Assembly: GCA_963281255.1 (NCBI GenBank)
Contig: OY725488.1
Location: forward strand, 4,177,925 to 4,241,924
Source of the DNA: Aphrocallistes beatrix
Lineage: Eukaryota; Porifera; Hexactinellida; Sceptrulophora; Aphrocallistidae
Length of the DNA: 64,000 nt
Direction of reading: 5' to 3'
The notes below the pieces were generated by a model. It had not been told where the DNA came from. It saw only the letters and a program-made list of their open reading frames with translations, and searched no databases. Positions 11,241-21,785 of this stretch are shown here, in pieces (positions within the stretch are counted from its first letter, which is position 1; every line of letters begins with the position of its first letter). Both the position numbers and the translations under genes were made by a program.

Positions 11241-12683
11241 AATAAAATTAAGATATCTAACATAATTCGTGGCTTTGAAGTAGTATTATAATGATGACAG
11301 TCTATTGTACTGTCGTACAATAATTTCTATTGTGAGAGTGAATTCATATATAATGTATAGAAAAGATGTGAAAAAAAAGTTTCAGTTTGGGAATAATTTT
11401 CTTTCATTATAGTACAACACTACACCCTAGCTTATTCGAACAGTTCTGTATCAACGGTTGAAAAGATCAAAAAACTACGTTTTAAAACTTCGTCATGATT
11501 CCATTTTAAACGAGGTCTATCAATTTTATTGAAAGAAAAATGTAAACTTCGATTCAAAGTGAAAAAGCGAATAATAATGCATTTTTTCGTTCTCAGATTA
11601 TAAGAATGAAGTGTTCAGATTAAATAGATTTTATATTGATGTATACATCCGAATTAATATTGCCTTTTACAATATGACAAGGACAGAAACTATGATCAAA
11701 GAGCGCGGCTCAGATTAATACTGACTGGCTATTTCTCTGGATCTTCAGGACAATGCAGTCTGGACTTTTTTCATTGGCTAGTCTCTAAACATGCATAGGC
11801 GCCGAACCCGGGGGGCTGAGGAGGTTCGAGCCCCTCCTGGATTCAAAAATAACCCATAGACGCAATACAAAATTTAAGGCTGAGCCCCCCTGGAACCCTG
11901 AAATTCTCCTTAGATTCCAAAAGTTTGGGCCCCTTGTAAAAATATACCCATCGATACCAACTTGACACGATCCGAATGCTGGTCCTGACTTATTATCAAA
12001 ATCAAAAACGAATATTTAATGTAATTAAGTATTAAATTGCTATCAATCGCAACAGTAAGTACTTATGATATTGAATAAGCAGCGCTGGGTTGGTAAACCG
12101 ATTTTGAGCTCGGTTATTTTAGTTTACTCTAGGGCGGTTAACTGGTTGAGATGTGTGAATATTAATTGGTAGAAATATGATTTCTGGACAAATCTTTAAC
12201 CTAATATTGAAAATTTTGATAATTTCAAGTGGTCTAGAAATATAATATATGATTAGAAAATTGAAATTATATTATCAAATTTTATAAATAACATTCATAC
12301 TGTAAATCTCCGTCGAAAAACAATGAAATTAGTACAAATAGTTAGAAAATAAAGGATATCGGCTAACCAATCTAAGATTTCCTTAACAATTAATCAAGAT
12401 TGATGGCGGTTAGTCTGTTACCCGAATCAAGCTTTGGAATAATGCAAACTAAGTTCCAATTAAGGAAATTGTTTTTGTAGTCACTCTGATGTACCTGGTT
12501 TTGATTGAAAATGCTGGTCAGACAATCCGAAACAGAGTATTGTGACTTTCATTACTCCAAATCACTTGAGATATACTTTCTGGTCTTCCTCTTGAGTATA
12601 TCTATGGGCAAAGGTTGCACGGCGTACTTGATTTACTTTTAAGTTGCAACTAGCCTATTAATAAGGACTATCCCTTTAATAAA
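11241..12683. other. Intergenic DNA without a recognised gene
   Basis: AT-rich sequence with only short ORFs. 11806-11945 is a GC-rich patch (CCCGGGGGGCTGAGGAGG then GAGCCCCTCCTGGATTC) related to 58865-58990, so it is a low-copy repeat. I see nothing else to annotate. Confidence 0.5.
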
Positions 12684-12687
12684 TTAA

Positions 12688-13885
12688 GGTTGGCCTTTCC
12701 TATAATAGCTAACTTTTGACTTTTTCAACCGATTCATCGAATTTTTTCAGTGCAGATTTGAATCGCAGGGTTATCTGCAAAACTGCATTAATAATTGAAA
12801 TAATTCAACAGATAAAATTTTTTTTAAAAAATTTGGTCATTTTACAAGGAAGAAATCGGACACAATATGCTTACAATCCTTTAGAAACTTTTCAAATTCA
12901 TTCATAAATCGATAATCTAACTAATGAACAGACAGATTTTTGAAATTTTGAAAATTGTTAAAAATTCACACCAAAACACACGAGGAATTTTATTTTTGGT
13001 AATGTTGACACTGTTTTTTTCATATTTTTCTTTTTAATCGTAATATTAAAATTAGGTGTGTTCATTATGTTCTACTCTTCGAGATCTAACAAAAACCGTT
13101 GAGTTTTCGCCCCTATGTTGAATTTATAAAAAGTTATCACCTTTATAATTGCTGAAAAAAAGTATCAGAAAATAGGATTTAAAAAATATTTATATATGTC
13201 CCTCAATTTCCATTAGTATTAACTTCATTGGAATATTAAATAACATGCAAATATCCTTATTCTAAAACTTATAGCAATACTTAGATTCAAAATATGGTAT
13301 ATAAAAATTTTCAATTTTCACCATCAAAAGTGTGAAAACTGGTCATTGATGACTGGCCACCCAAAAATGACCACATTCGATAGTATCCGCCGGAATCCCA
13401 CATCAATAACTTCTTTGAACAATGTCAGATCATCATTTTAAGTGCTCAGCACTAAATTTCCAGCCATTTGATATATATATTGACCATATTTGGATAATTT
13501 TTTGGATGTCCGTCCATAGCAACGGCTAGGAATTTTTTTACATTCCTGGCCGTTGCTAGGAACCCGCAGCCAAAGAATTTCTCCAAATGTGCCCAATATA
13601 TATATCAAATTGCTGGAAATTTAGTGCTGAGGACGAATTCAGCATTAAAATGATGATCTGACATGGTTCAAAGAAGTTATGGATATGAGACATTTCAGTT
13701 CAAAAATGTGTCCTTTTGTGTGTGACACCAGGTGGTACAAGTGGCTCTAAGTGGCGAAATATTAGCATTGAAATTCTAAAAATCGAAATTAATATTTAGA
13801 ACCCCTTGAGGGATCTAAAAATGATTACAAAGGTCTTTTGGCAAATTTTTGTTAAAAAACAAAATGCCCATAGGAAAGGCCATCC
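12688..13885. mobile_element. Family D, TTAA-target foldback element, copy D1
   Basis: Ends GGTTGGCCTTTCCTAT and ATAGGAAAGGCCATCC are flanked by TTAA (12684-12687, 13886-13889). The central part around 13500-13570 is an inverted repeat carrying GCAACGGC...GCCGTTGC, with arms extending over about 200 bp. Length is 1,198 bp with no transposase. The TTAA-GG start is shared with family B, but the sequences are otherwise different. Confidence 0.8.
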
Positions 13886-13889
13886 TTAA

Positions 13890-14596
13890 AGATCAAATAA
13901 TTTGTGTAGTTATTTTGGTTCGTCGATCTGATCTAGAAATTACCAGTGTCGACCACTGATCTCCATTTCGATTTAAAATGCCAACAGCGCTCTAGAGATG
14001 CTTCCAACTACAGAACACAATTCTCGATATGTATTCTCAGCTGTGTAGATTTCAATCATTTGTCCTCTGACAAATTGGGGGATCTGCTTTTATGCACGCA
14101 TTTCGTTTTGATGAATTTATACTAGATTTAAAATGTGATTATCCAAAATAGAATTTAGAGAATATATGTTAGGTTAGTATAATTAGAGGTCAAATGACTA
14201 TATAGTGGAAAATAAATAGCTTGAAGAGAGAAAAAATACAAAATATATAGGATCTCTCCAATAATTTAGCTAGCCAGTGTATGATTGCATATCATATATC
14301 ACCTTTGGCTGCTATAAGCATTATGATTAATACACAACAATCAAACTTCATAGATTTTAGATGATGAATAAACCAAAAAATTTTCAAAATTGAAAAATTT
14401 TGCGAAGTCAATTTTATCCGAACAATGAAACAAAATAGGTAATAGGATAAGTAAGTTACTATGACAAAGTATTTTTAAGAACTCCCAACATAAATTGGTT
14501 ATTCAGGTTGAAAGCGTTTATATCCATCATCAGAGCAGGGATCCCGCAGTCAACTATTTTTGTTAACTGTGTTGTACTGCAGCTATCTTATTTGGT
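13890..14596. other. Intergenic DNA, nothing recognised
   Basis: AT-rich, short ORFs only, no terminal repeats or conserved motifs that I can support. Confidence 0.5.
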
Positions 14597-14907
14597 ACAA
14601 GCGGACTTCGCTTGCTTCCGCTACGCGGCAGGCGTCACTATATATATATACTATATATATATAACATGTGCGATGTATTAATCTACACATTCTATTAAAA
14701 TTTCACCCTGCTATCATCTAAAATGGAGTTATAGTCGAGAAATTGAAATTTTCAATTATAAAAAAGGTGACAATGACGTCATTATTCCCTGATGAGTCGG
14801 CATTTTCGTCTGAGCTCAGAACTTAGTGGAGTCATTGCCAAAATACTCCCACATGCCAAAAATCAGCCTTCTGTGCTTGGAAGTTTCTTCAATCAATTCG
14901 TTAAATA
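14597..14907 (-). mobile_element. Family A copy A7, internally deleted
   Basis: The 3' hairpin (CAAGCGGACTTCGCTTGCTT) is joined after an AT run to the central and 5' body with TGACGTCA, CCCACATGCCAAAAATCAG and TTCAATCAATTCGTTA. Confidence 0.7.
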
Positions 14908-14929
14908 TATATATATATACACTAACCGG

Positions 14930-15393
14930 ACAAAATTATTTGTACACTATATTCTTCCCCATACAAATAGTATTAAATTAATCTTTTCATAAAGGGAAAA
15001 GTATTCAAACTCTAAGAGCTATTAAGAGTCTGATTTAAGATTCGAAATCTTGACATTCGAATTAGTAATAGTTGAAGATTTCTAACAAATTGCTCAACTC
15101 AATGAGTAAAATTATCAAACTGTGGCACAAGGGGTAGTACATCACCATCATGTATAGTGATAAAAAGGGACATATGTAGCACAAGGTGGAAGTGATTGAT
15201 AATTTGAAATAATTGGGAATTAGTAATTGATTAGAAATATCCTACAATAACTAATTCGAATGCGAAGATTTCGGATTTGAAACCCGATTAGTTGTATCAC
15301 TTACCGTTTCGGAGTTTGAATCTTCATGAATAGACCCATTTTAGTATTAAATGCACGTAAGATAATGAAGTGTGCAAATACTTTTGTCCGGGT

Positions 15394-15395
<2 letters not shown>
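14930..15395. mobile_element. MITE F (mariner-type, TA target)
   Basis: 466 bp, ends CACTAACCGGACAAAATTA and the complement ending CTTTTGTCCGGGTAG, flanked by TA at both sides. Long complementary arms, no ORF. Termini are closely related to G and T1. Confidence 0.8.
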
Positions 15396-15427
<32 letters not shown>

Positions 15428-15429
15428 CA

Positions 15430-15845
15430 GTCGAACAAGCTATAACGGCCACTCTATATAACGGTCACCTGTCTATAGTGGTCACCAATGAACAGTCCCG
15501 TCCGAAATTCCATAATATTGAACCTGTGTATAGCGTTCACATGCTCAACACGGCCAGCGGCCACCCGTTTGTAGTCTTTTACTGACCCTAAAACTGTGTA
15601 TAACGGCCATCACCTGTCTATAACGGCCACTACCTATCTACAACGGCCATCACCTTTATCACTCGTTTATGTGTTTATTACATGACCTGTTACGAACGAT
15701 AAATAAATTTCATGTAATTACTTCAAGTAATGGATTTCTAAAAGCTTGATATTTATTGCACTACGTTGAGACCTTTTGGGGATTAAGACAATTACCTGTA
15801 TATAACGGTCACATGTGTATAACGGCCAATTTTGTCCAATCCCTT
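15430..15845. mobile_element. pogo/Tigger-like relic with TATAACGGCCAC repeats
   Basis: Starts CAGTCGAAC, followed by at least eight copies of a roughly 15-bp motif CTGTCTATAACGGCCAC in two clusters (15440-15480 and 15595-15660, then 15795-15830). Such CAGTCGAACC / TATAACG ends are usual for pogo-like elements. The right terminus is lost. A fragment of the same family lies at 45977-46035. The ORF across its left half reflects the repeats and is not a gene. Confidence 0.55.
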
Positions 15846-15847
15846 GA

Positions 15848-16322
15848 CAGTACCCGGACAAAAGTATTCAACCACCACAGAAACCGCCATACAAATAGTA
15901 TTAAATGGGTCTATTCATAAAGGAATAGTATATACTCAAACTGTAAGGAATACTCTATTTTTTATTTCAAATTCGTAAACTACACATTTTAATTACTCAT
16001 AATTGATAGCCTCAGCTTAATTACTAACTCCCAAGCTAATAAATATCAACATTTGATACTTGTTCCAAGTCACAGCCATTATATATGATGGCGTTTAGTG
16101 ACACAAAGTGGCATAGGTTGAAAATTTTCTACATAAGAATAGGTAATTGAGCTGAAACTCTCAATTATGAGTAATTAAAATGTGTAGATTACGAATTTGA
16201 ACTAAAAAATAGAGTATTTTCTACTGTTTAAGGACATGTTCCATTTTAATAGATCTAATTTAATACTACACGTATTTGTATGGATGTTTTCGTGGTGGTC
16301 GAATACTTTTGTCCGGGTAGTG
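15848..16322. mobile_element. MITE G, copy G1 (mariner-type, TA target)
   Basis: 475 bp with inverted ends CAGTACCCGGACAAAAGTAT and ACTTTTGTCCGGGTAGTG; TA follows at the right. Arms are complementary for more than 150 bp. A nested second copy is at 24578-26584 and a right-end fragment at 22480-22543. Confidence 0.8.
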
Positions 16323-16333
16323 TACATATATAA

Positions 16334-16925
16334 TAGGGTGTCTCAAAAGTCCTGCACAAGAAATTTTACTTAGTTAATTTGACTAAGATCACTTGATTGT
16401 ATTCCAAATTAGCCTCCATAAATGAAATCTAGCACCCTTCTAGCATAGAAATGAGCTCAACTCATTACGCAAAAAACATTTCTTATAGAATTTTGAATAA
16501 ATACATACCAATTACTCCAAAATTTGGAGCTCAAAAGTGTCAAGTTTGAAGATCACTATTTTTCTGATGAAATATTACATTAATCACTTCTATATTCTGT
16601 AATTGATTCATAATACTAAAATAATATTATTACTTTTGATTTATGTAACGGAAACCTTCTATAAGAACGCGAGTATTTTAAGTATAGAATTCAAATGTAC
16701 CATGGATATGAGTTTTTTTATTGAGATAAAAAAGATTCTTTACTAGACAACGATATATATGATCCAGCATTGCAAATAAATTGAGAAAAGCAGGCCATTG
16801 GGAATGCAAAATAATTAAGATAATCCTCCCTATTTTTTGATTAAAAAGAGGTATCGGATATTCGATCTATTTATCTATGTATAATGCATTAGCAACATTT
16901 GTTGCAGAACTTTTGAGACACCCTG
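16334..16925. mobile_element. MITE H (mariner-type)
   Basis: About 590 bp, termini AGGGTGTCTCAAAAGTCCTG and CAGAACTTTTGAGACACCCT, TA at the right end. The interior is AT-rich without coding sequence. Ends of this type are usual for mariner elements. Confidence 0.75.
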
Positions 16926-17062
16926 TATATACAGTATGTCCCATAATTATTGGCAGTGATTTCAAATTGCTACTATATTTCACAGGGGCTTCCTTGATGA
17001 TCCATATGCTAATAAATAAGTAAAGTGAAACAAAAGGAATAATTTGTTGAAAATAATCAATA

Positions 17063-18254
17063 CTAAATTTTTCTACCCTTATTTTTCAGACATAGGTCAA
17101 TTCTCTTGTCCATTGAGAGGCAAAAAGGTTGGATGAATTCGAGTTCGAACGATTGCCAAATCTCTAAAATCCCATTCCTTAACTGCTCAACTGTTTTAGG
17201 CGCACATATCAACAGTTTACTCTTAAGGACTGCCCAGAGATTCTCAATTGGAGCAAGATCAGGGCTGTTAGGGGGCCAATCGATCCTGAGGAGGACAAAT
17301 TCGGTCCTCCATGCCTTTGCCGCCTTTGCTGTGTGGATAGGGCTATTATCCTCTTGCAGGGTCCATTCACTACCATAGAGCGCCTTAGCCTGTTCTATTG
17401 GGTAGCCGTTGAGAGTAGAAATATACCGTTGTTGATTAAAGTTCTCGGTAAAAATGCACAAAGGGGTAGTCCCATGGGTTTATCTAGGATTTTCCAATCT
17501 GGCACTTTTTTGGAGGTGATAAAAGTTACATGGCACCCAAACAGTGGCTTATCTTGTAATTCCAGGGGTGATAGCAACCCGACGCCAAAATCGAATCACA
17601 CTGCAAGCACCTTGGTTCGTCGGGCGATACCAGGCTGGCACCTATAAGTGCCGACCGAGCACCTAGATAAACCCCTGGGTAGTCCCCATACAGAAATCCC
17701 ACCCCAAACATGAACTTTGGATGGGTGTCGGTATGAAGGTAATTGTACCCGCTGATCCTTCTTTGTCCACACTTTAACCTTTCATGAGTCAAGCCAGATT
17801 GAACATTCGTCCGTAAAGAATGTTTTGGACCAGTCAAATTCTTTCATTTCTTTACACCATTTGATGCGCTTTTGGATCTGGAGATCGGTTAGGGCTGGAA
17901 CTCGAATCACCGGGGATTTGACGAAATTTTCCCTCATTAGGTGTCGATGTACCGTATTTTCCCGACATTCGACTCCAATCGTATTGTTAACTGTCGCACA
18001 GATATCCTAGGAATTGACTTCAGGATATTTGATATCCTCCTCTTGTCGTTTGGTGGTATTTTCCTCGGGGCACCAGCACCCTGTCTGTGATCGAGACCTT
18101 TATTCATTTTTATTAGCGCAAGAACCCGAAAAACCGTCTTCTCTGGGACATGAATCCTGGAAGAAATATCCTTGGCATTGGTAATTCCAGCATTGTAGAG
18201 AGTCTGAACTTCTAATCGGTTTTTTTGTGTGTTTGTAAACAGGCCATAGATCAA
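17063..18254 (-). pseudogene. Tc1-family DD34E transposase, disrupted (element I)
   Basis: Transposase for TA-target cut-and-paste movement. The N-terminal part (18254-17937) holds a helix-turn-helix (NAKDISSRIHVPEKTVFRVL) and a basic GAGAPRK linker. The catalytic core follows: FFTDECSIWLDS with the first Asp (about 17795), KVHVWGGISVWG, then after J1 the frame 17461-17063 with LQEDNSPIHTAKAAKAWR (second Asp) and PPNSPDLAPIENLWAVLK (Glu). The spacing of Asp and Glu is 34 residues. Damage: J1 insertion, an in-frame stop where Trp is usual (before KVKVW), and frame changes near 17940. The C-terminal 132 residues are an undamaged frame. Confidence 0.92.
17476..17676. mobile_element. Element J, copy J1: short TIRs with a 12-13 bp TSD
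   Basis: About 201 bp starting GGGTTTATCTAGG and ending with its complement CCTAGATAAACCC. It is flanked by GGGTAGTCCCAT (17464-17475) and GGGTAGTCCCCAT (17677-17689). It interrupts the coding sequence of element I, so the insertion is younger than that transposon. The second copy is J2 (40277-40478). Superfamily is unknown; the long duplication is closest to Mutator-like elements. Confidence 0.8.
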
Positions 18255-18504
18255 ATAACAATGGGTTGATTGGAAAATAAAGGTGTAAAGTATGTGTCTA
18301 AAAATAGGAAAATATTAAAAGTTATGCAGTGCTGATACAGAATATTTCTAATCACAATAGTTAAAAGGCGTATAAAATATGCTTCTTTTCCATACTCAGT
18401 TTAAGAATACGAATTAAACATTTGATGTGTCAAAAAGTGGTTGAGTAGCAATTAAAATTTATAAATTCGATGTACTGCCAATAATTATGGGACATACTGT
18501 ATAT

Positions 18505-18545
18505 ATACACAAACATTAATCGAGTTTTAATAGTAAGGATGTATT
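18505..18545 (-). mobile_element. Family A 5'-terminal fragment
   Basis: Contains CATTAATCGAGTTTTAATAG followed by TAAGGAT, the inverted 5' end of family A, next to the TA side of element I. Confidence 0.55.
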
Positions 18546-18956
18546 GTATTTATCTAAGCCTTCAATAGAAAAGGGAGACAAAATCTCAAATGCGAACATG
18601 CTGAAGTTTAAAAAACATGCCTAAGACAAAACGCTAACACAAATACTTGGGCCCACACACAGTGAATCGAATTATAGATAGCCATATTGTCGTTTACAAA
18701 ATCAGCAAGAGAAGAGGAAAAAATATATTCCAATTCAAAAACTCGCCTTTCTTCCAAAGGAATGTTGATTTGAACTGTATCGTGAAAGGGAAAAACACAT
18801 TTGCTTGGGTGATGGAGTGATTGGGGTGTTTGAACACGAAGACTTAGGTCGCGGGTTCTAACCTCTCCCTAGTCATTTGTATTTTGCTCTAAATTACATT
18901 GCTTCGATAATGTAATCTGAGCCTATACACTCTTGCATAACCTTAGTAAGCTGAAA
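18546..18956. other. Intergenic DNA with a possible tRNA-derived SINE segment
   Basis: Around 18805-18875 there is a Pol III-like arrangement. An A-box-like TGATGGAGTGATTGG is followed about 35 bp later by a B-box-like GGGTTCTAACC, in a segment richer in G+C than its surroundings. No poly-A or target duplication is evident. The remainder holds nothing recognisable. Confidence 0.3.
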
Positions 18957-18960
18957 GCAC

Positions 18961-19264
18961 TGTTGCGTGGTATTCTGAGGCACCGTGGTATTTTGAGGCA
19001 CTAGTCAAATTAACCATGGATATTCAACTTGCGTGGTATTCTGAGGTACCGTGCTATTCTGAGGCAACACCAACCTGTGATCATGATGCGATCATTTACA
19101 TAGTTCTAATTTAGACAATGACTTTCTATTTGAGTAGTGATACTTGTATGTTTTCCCTGCTCTAAATAGTGTATTGTGCTTCATGACCTGGAATGCTTAT
19201 TAAATAATATGTTTATTCGTCTCATTATTCAGGACATACAATACAAATAGAAAAAAATCTGTGA
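18961..19264 (-). mobile_element. Ginger right-end fragment
   Basis: Starts with the Ginger terminus TGTTGCGTGGTATTCTGAGG, preceded by GCAC (18957-18960). It runs through the same sub-terminal sequence as the intact element at 35040-34829 and then its 3' UTR (to the GTACTCACA just beyond the OTU stop codon). It is interrupted at a GTAC by another TGTTGCGTG element, then by the assembly gap. Confidence 0.8.
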
Positions 19265-19268
19265 GTAC

Positions 19269-19459
19269 TGTTGCGTGGTATTTTGAGATATATCGTAGTA
19301 TTCTGAGATTTTGTTTCGCTTACTCAAATGGCCTTGTGGTTCAATCGGTTTCATCGTAACCTGATAACCACTGCCACCAAATTGTGGAACATGACACAAT
19401 TTGATGGCACGCGACACAATTTACTATGGTAGAACCCCATATGGACCATGGATAAAGTA
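19269..19459. mobile_element. Left half of a Ginger-derived palindromic MITE, cut by the gap
   Basis: Begins TGTTGCGTGGTATTTTGAG and continues with sequence shared with the complete palindromic MITE at 53532-54087 (for example GACACAATTTACTATGG). It sits inside the preceding Ginger fragment after GTAC. The second half is lost in the N run. Confidence 0.75.
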
Positions 19460-19659
19460 NNNNNNNNNNNNNNNNNNNNNNNNNNNNNNNNNNNNNNNNN
19501 NNNNNNNNNNNNNNNNNNNNNNNNNNNNNNNNNNNNNNNNNNNNNNNNNNNNNNNNNNNNNNNNNNNNNNNNNNNNNNNNNNNNNNNNNNNNNNNNNNNN
19601 NNNNNNNNNNNNNNNNNNNNNNNNNNNNNNNNNNNNNNNNNNNNNNNNNNNNNNNNNNN
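19460..19659. other. Assembly gap, 200 N
   Basis: Exactly 200 undetermined bases. The round number suggests a placeholder, so true distance and contiguity across it are not known. Confidence 1.
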
Positions 19660-19911
19660 GGTCTGAGTAGCGAAAAACTTAAGGTAGGAATTTTTGATGC
19701 GCCACAAATCAGAAAACTGATAAAATATGAAGATTTCGCCTCACACATGACTGGGGTAGAGGCTGCCGCGTGGTATTCCTTTGTCAATTTAAAGGGATTT
19801 CTAGGCAACACCAAAGTAGCTAACTACCAGAATCTGGTCGAAGGCATGCTCAAGAACTTCCACAGTCTGGGAACCAGAATGAGCATAAAACTTCACTACC
19901 TCTATAGCCAG
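19660..19911 (+). pseudogene. Fragment of a repetitive protein-coding sequence (unknown function)
   Basis: Open from the gap edge: FDAPQIRKLIKYEDFASHM, then AAAWYSFVNLKGFLGNTKV, then KNFHSLGTRMSIKLHYLYSQ. The order '(P)QIRKL - W.SF - FLGN - L...MSIK.HYL.S' is that of a widely repeated protein of unknown function seen in many invertebrate genomes, probably transposon-encoded. That is recalled family knowledge, not a search. The upstream part is hidden by the gap. Downstream it stops where a G/C-rich low-complexity tract begins, so it is a fragment. Confidence 0.5.
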
Positions 19912-19914
19912 TGG

Positions 19915-20003
19915 TGTTTTGGGGGGGGGGCGCGGGGGGGCGCTGCCCCCCCCACTTTTTTCGCTTGGGGGGACGCGGGGGGGCGCTGCCCCCCACTTTT
20001 TTA
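19915..20003. repeat. G/C-rich tandem duplication
   Basis: Two units of about 45 bp, each with GGGGGGGCGCTGCCCCCC followed by ACTTTTTT. The G and C runs form a strong local inverted repeat. The open frame through it is low-complexity and not counted as a gene. Confidence 0.6.
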
Positions 20004-20202
20004 CATTGTATCATTATCACTATGTTGACTAAAACCTAAATATACTCGCAAACGCTTGTGATGAATTAGCGCGAAGCACAAAGTGGTAATCAGGTTACAG
20101 GAAGGAAATTCAAATCCCGCATGAGATTTGATAATAATTGATGTACAATGATATTTGACCACCTTAAGTTTAAAAAAAAATTCTCTAATGATGGCTAATA
20201 TA

Positions 20203-20974
20203 CAGCGTGGCCCATAAGTTCTGTCCCAAGCTTCATTAGGTATAAAATTCTTTATACTCAAACAGTCTTAGTTATTATGGTCTTTAGAGATTGTAATTCA
20301 AATATTCTCAATGATTTTATAAGATTTTTCCAGTCTAAGAACTGGAACTGTGTTTTGTATGGTGAGTTTTATGGAAAAAATATGTGTCCTGGCTCGCAGC
20401 GAAATTCGAGAATCAGGGTCACTGCTTCTGTAAAAAATGTCTCCATAATCGATGTTCCATGACGATTTAGCATCAGATACCTTTCATTCATCATGGAAAT
20501 ATTTCACAAATCCATTGAATGCTTTATCAGAAACGAGATAAAGTTATTATTTAACGAGTTCAAATTAGGTACATTTTGCAAAATCACCAAAAATGGAACT
20601 TTTTTTCACATCACTAAAAATCTGATCCAAATGGTTCTCAATATACACTGATCTAAACGTCCTATATTTCTACAAATTTAGAGTGTTCGAGAAAAATGTG
20701 AGAGCTAATTTATCCTAGAATTTAGAGACTCTAGAAAGATAATTTGAAAAGCAGTGGACCCTGATTCTCGTTTTTCACTGCGAGTCAGGACACATTTTTT
20801 CTCGACAAAACTCACAATACAAAACACAGTTCCTGGTCTTAGACTCGAAAAATCTTTTGAAGTCATTGAGAATATTCGAATTACAATCTCTAAAGACAAT
20901 AATAACTAATATTGTTTGAGTATAAGAAATTTTATACCTAATAAAGCTCGGGACAGAACTTATGGGCCACCCTG
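20203..20974. mobile_element. MITE K, copy K1 (mariner-type foldback)
   Basis: 772 bp, ends CAGCGTGGCCCATAAGTTCT and the complement ending TTATGGGCCACCCTG, flanked by TA. The two halves are long inverted copies of each other (for example AGAGATTGTAATTC / GAATTACAATCTCT). No transposase. Confidence 0.85.
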
Positions 20975-20976
20975 TA

Positions 20977-21781
20977 TATATCAAATCGCTGGAAATTCAT
21001 TGCTGGACACGAATTCAGTATCAAAATAATGATATGACATAGTTTAATGAAATCATAGATATGGAATTACGGCGGATCATATCGGACGTGGTCATCTTTG
21101 GGTCCCCACTTTTAAAATCATGACACCATAGTTGTCAGTCATGGACAACTATGGTATCATGATTTTAAAAATTTTGATATACCATATTTTGAAGTTAATT
21201 ACTGCTATAAGTTGTGGAATAAGAATGTTTGAATGTTATTTATTATTAAAATACAGTTAAAACAAATGGAAATTGAGGGATATATAACCTTTTTTTATCC
21301 AATTTTTTGAAAATATTTTATGACCACTTATGAATGGGATAACTTTTGGAAAAATTCAACATACTTAGTAGAAGCAAAAACTCAACTGTTTTTGATGATT
21401 AGGACAAAATAAACATATTTTTGATATAACGAGTAAAAAGAGAATTATGAAAAAAATAGTGTGGAAATTACTTTAAAAATTGTTGGTCTTGGGATTCAGT
21501 CTGAATTTTACCAAGTTTCAACATTTAAAAAGGCTGTCTGTTCATGTTGATTGATCATCCCTATATGAAAGAATTTAGTAGTTTCTAATCTAAAGGGTTT
21601 ACACATTTTGTTTGATTTTTTCTTTGAAAATTTGCCATTTCTTTAAAATAATTTTTATCTCTTGAATTAATTCAATTATGAATGCAATTTTGCAGATAAT
21701 TCTGTGATTCAATTTTTCACTGAAAAATTGTAACAAATCGGTGGAAAAATCAAAGGTTTGCCGTTATAGAAAAGAGCAGCC
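20977..21781. mobile_element. Half of a family D element (D2)
   Basis: Begins in the centre of D (ATCAAATCGCTGGAAATT) and ends at CAGCC|TTAA (21782-21785). The other arm is missing to the left of K1. Confidence 0.65.
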
Positions 21782-21785
21782 TTAA

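Larger units (their letters stand above)
16932..18499 (-). mobile_element. Tc1-like transposon I, complete with TIRs
   Basis: 1,568 bp with perfect 26-bp inverted repeats beginning CAGTATGTCCCATAATTA, TA on both sides. One minus-strand transposase gene fills it. The gene is interrupted by element J1 (17476-17676). Confidence 0.9.

Noticed and set aside
15595-15660. TATAACGGCCAC repeats as a CRISPR array
   Set aside because: Repeat and spacing are too short and irregular, and the sequence belongs to a pogo-like transposon end in a eukaryotic genome.
17106-17647. Plus-strand ORFs of 90 and 104 residues
   Set aside because: They overlap the Tc1 transposase of element I in antisense and element J1; no independent motif.
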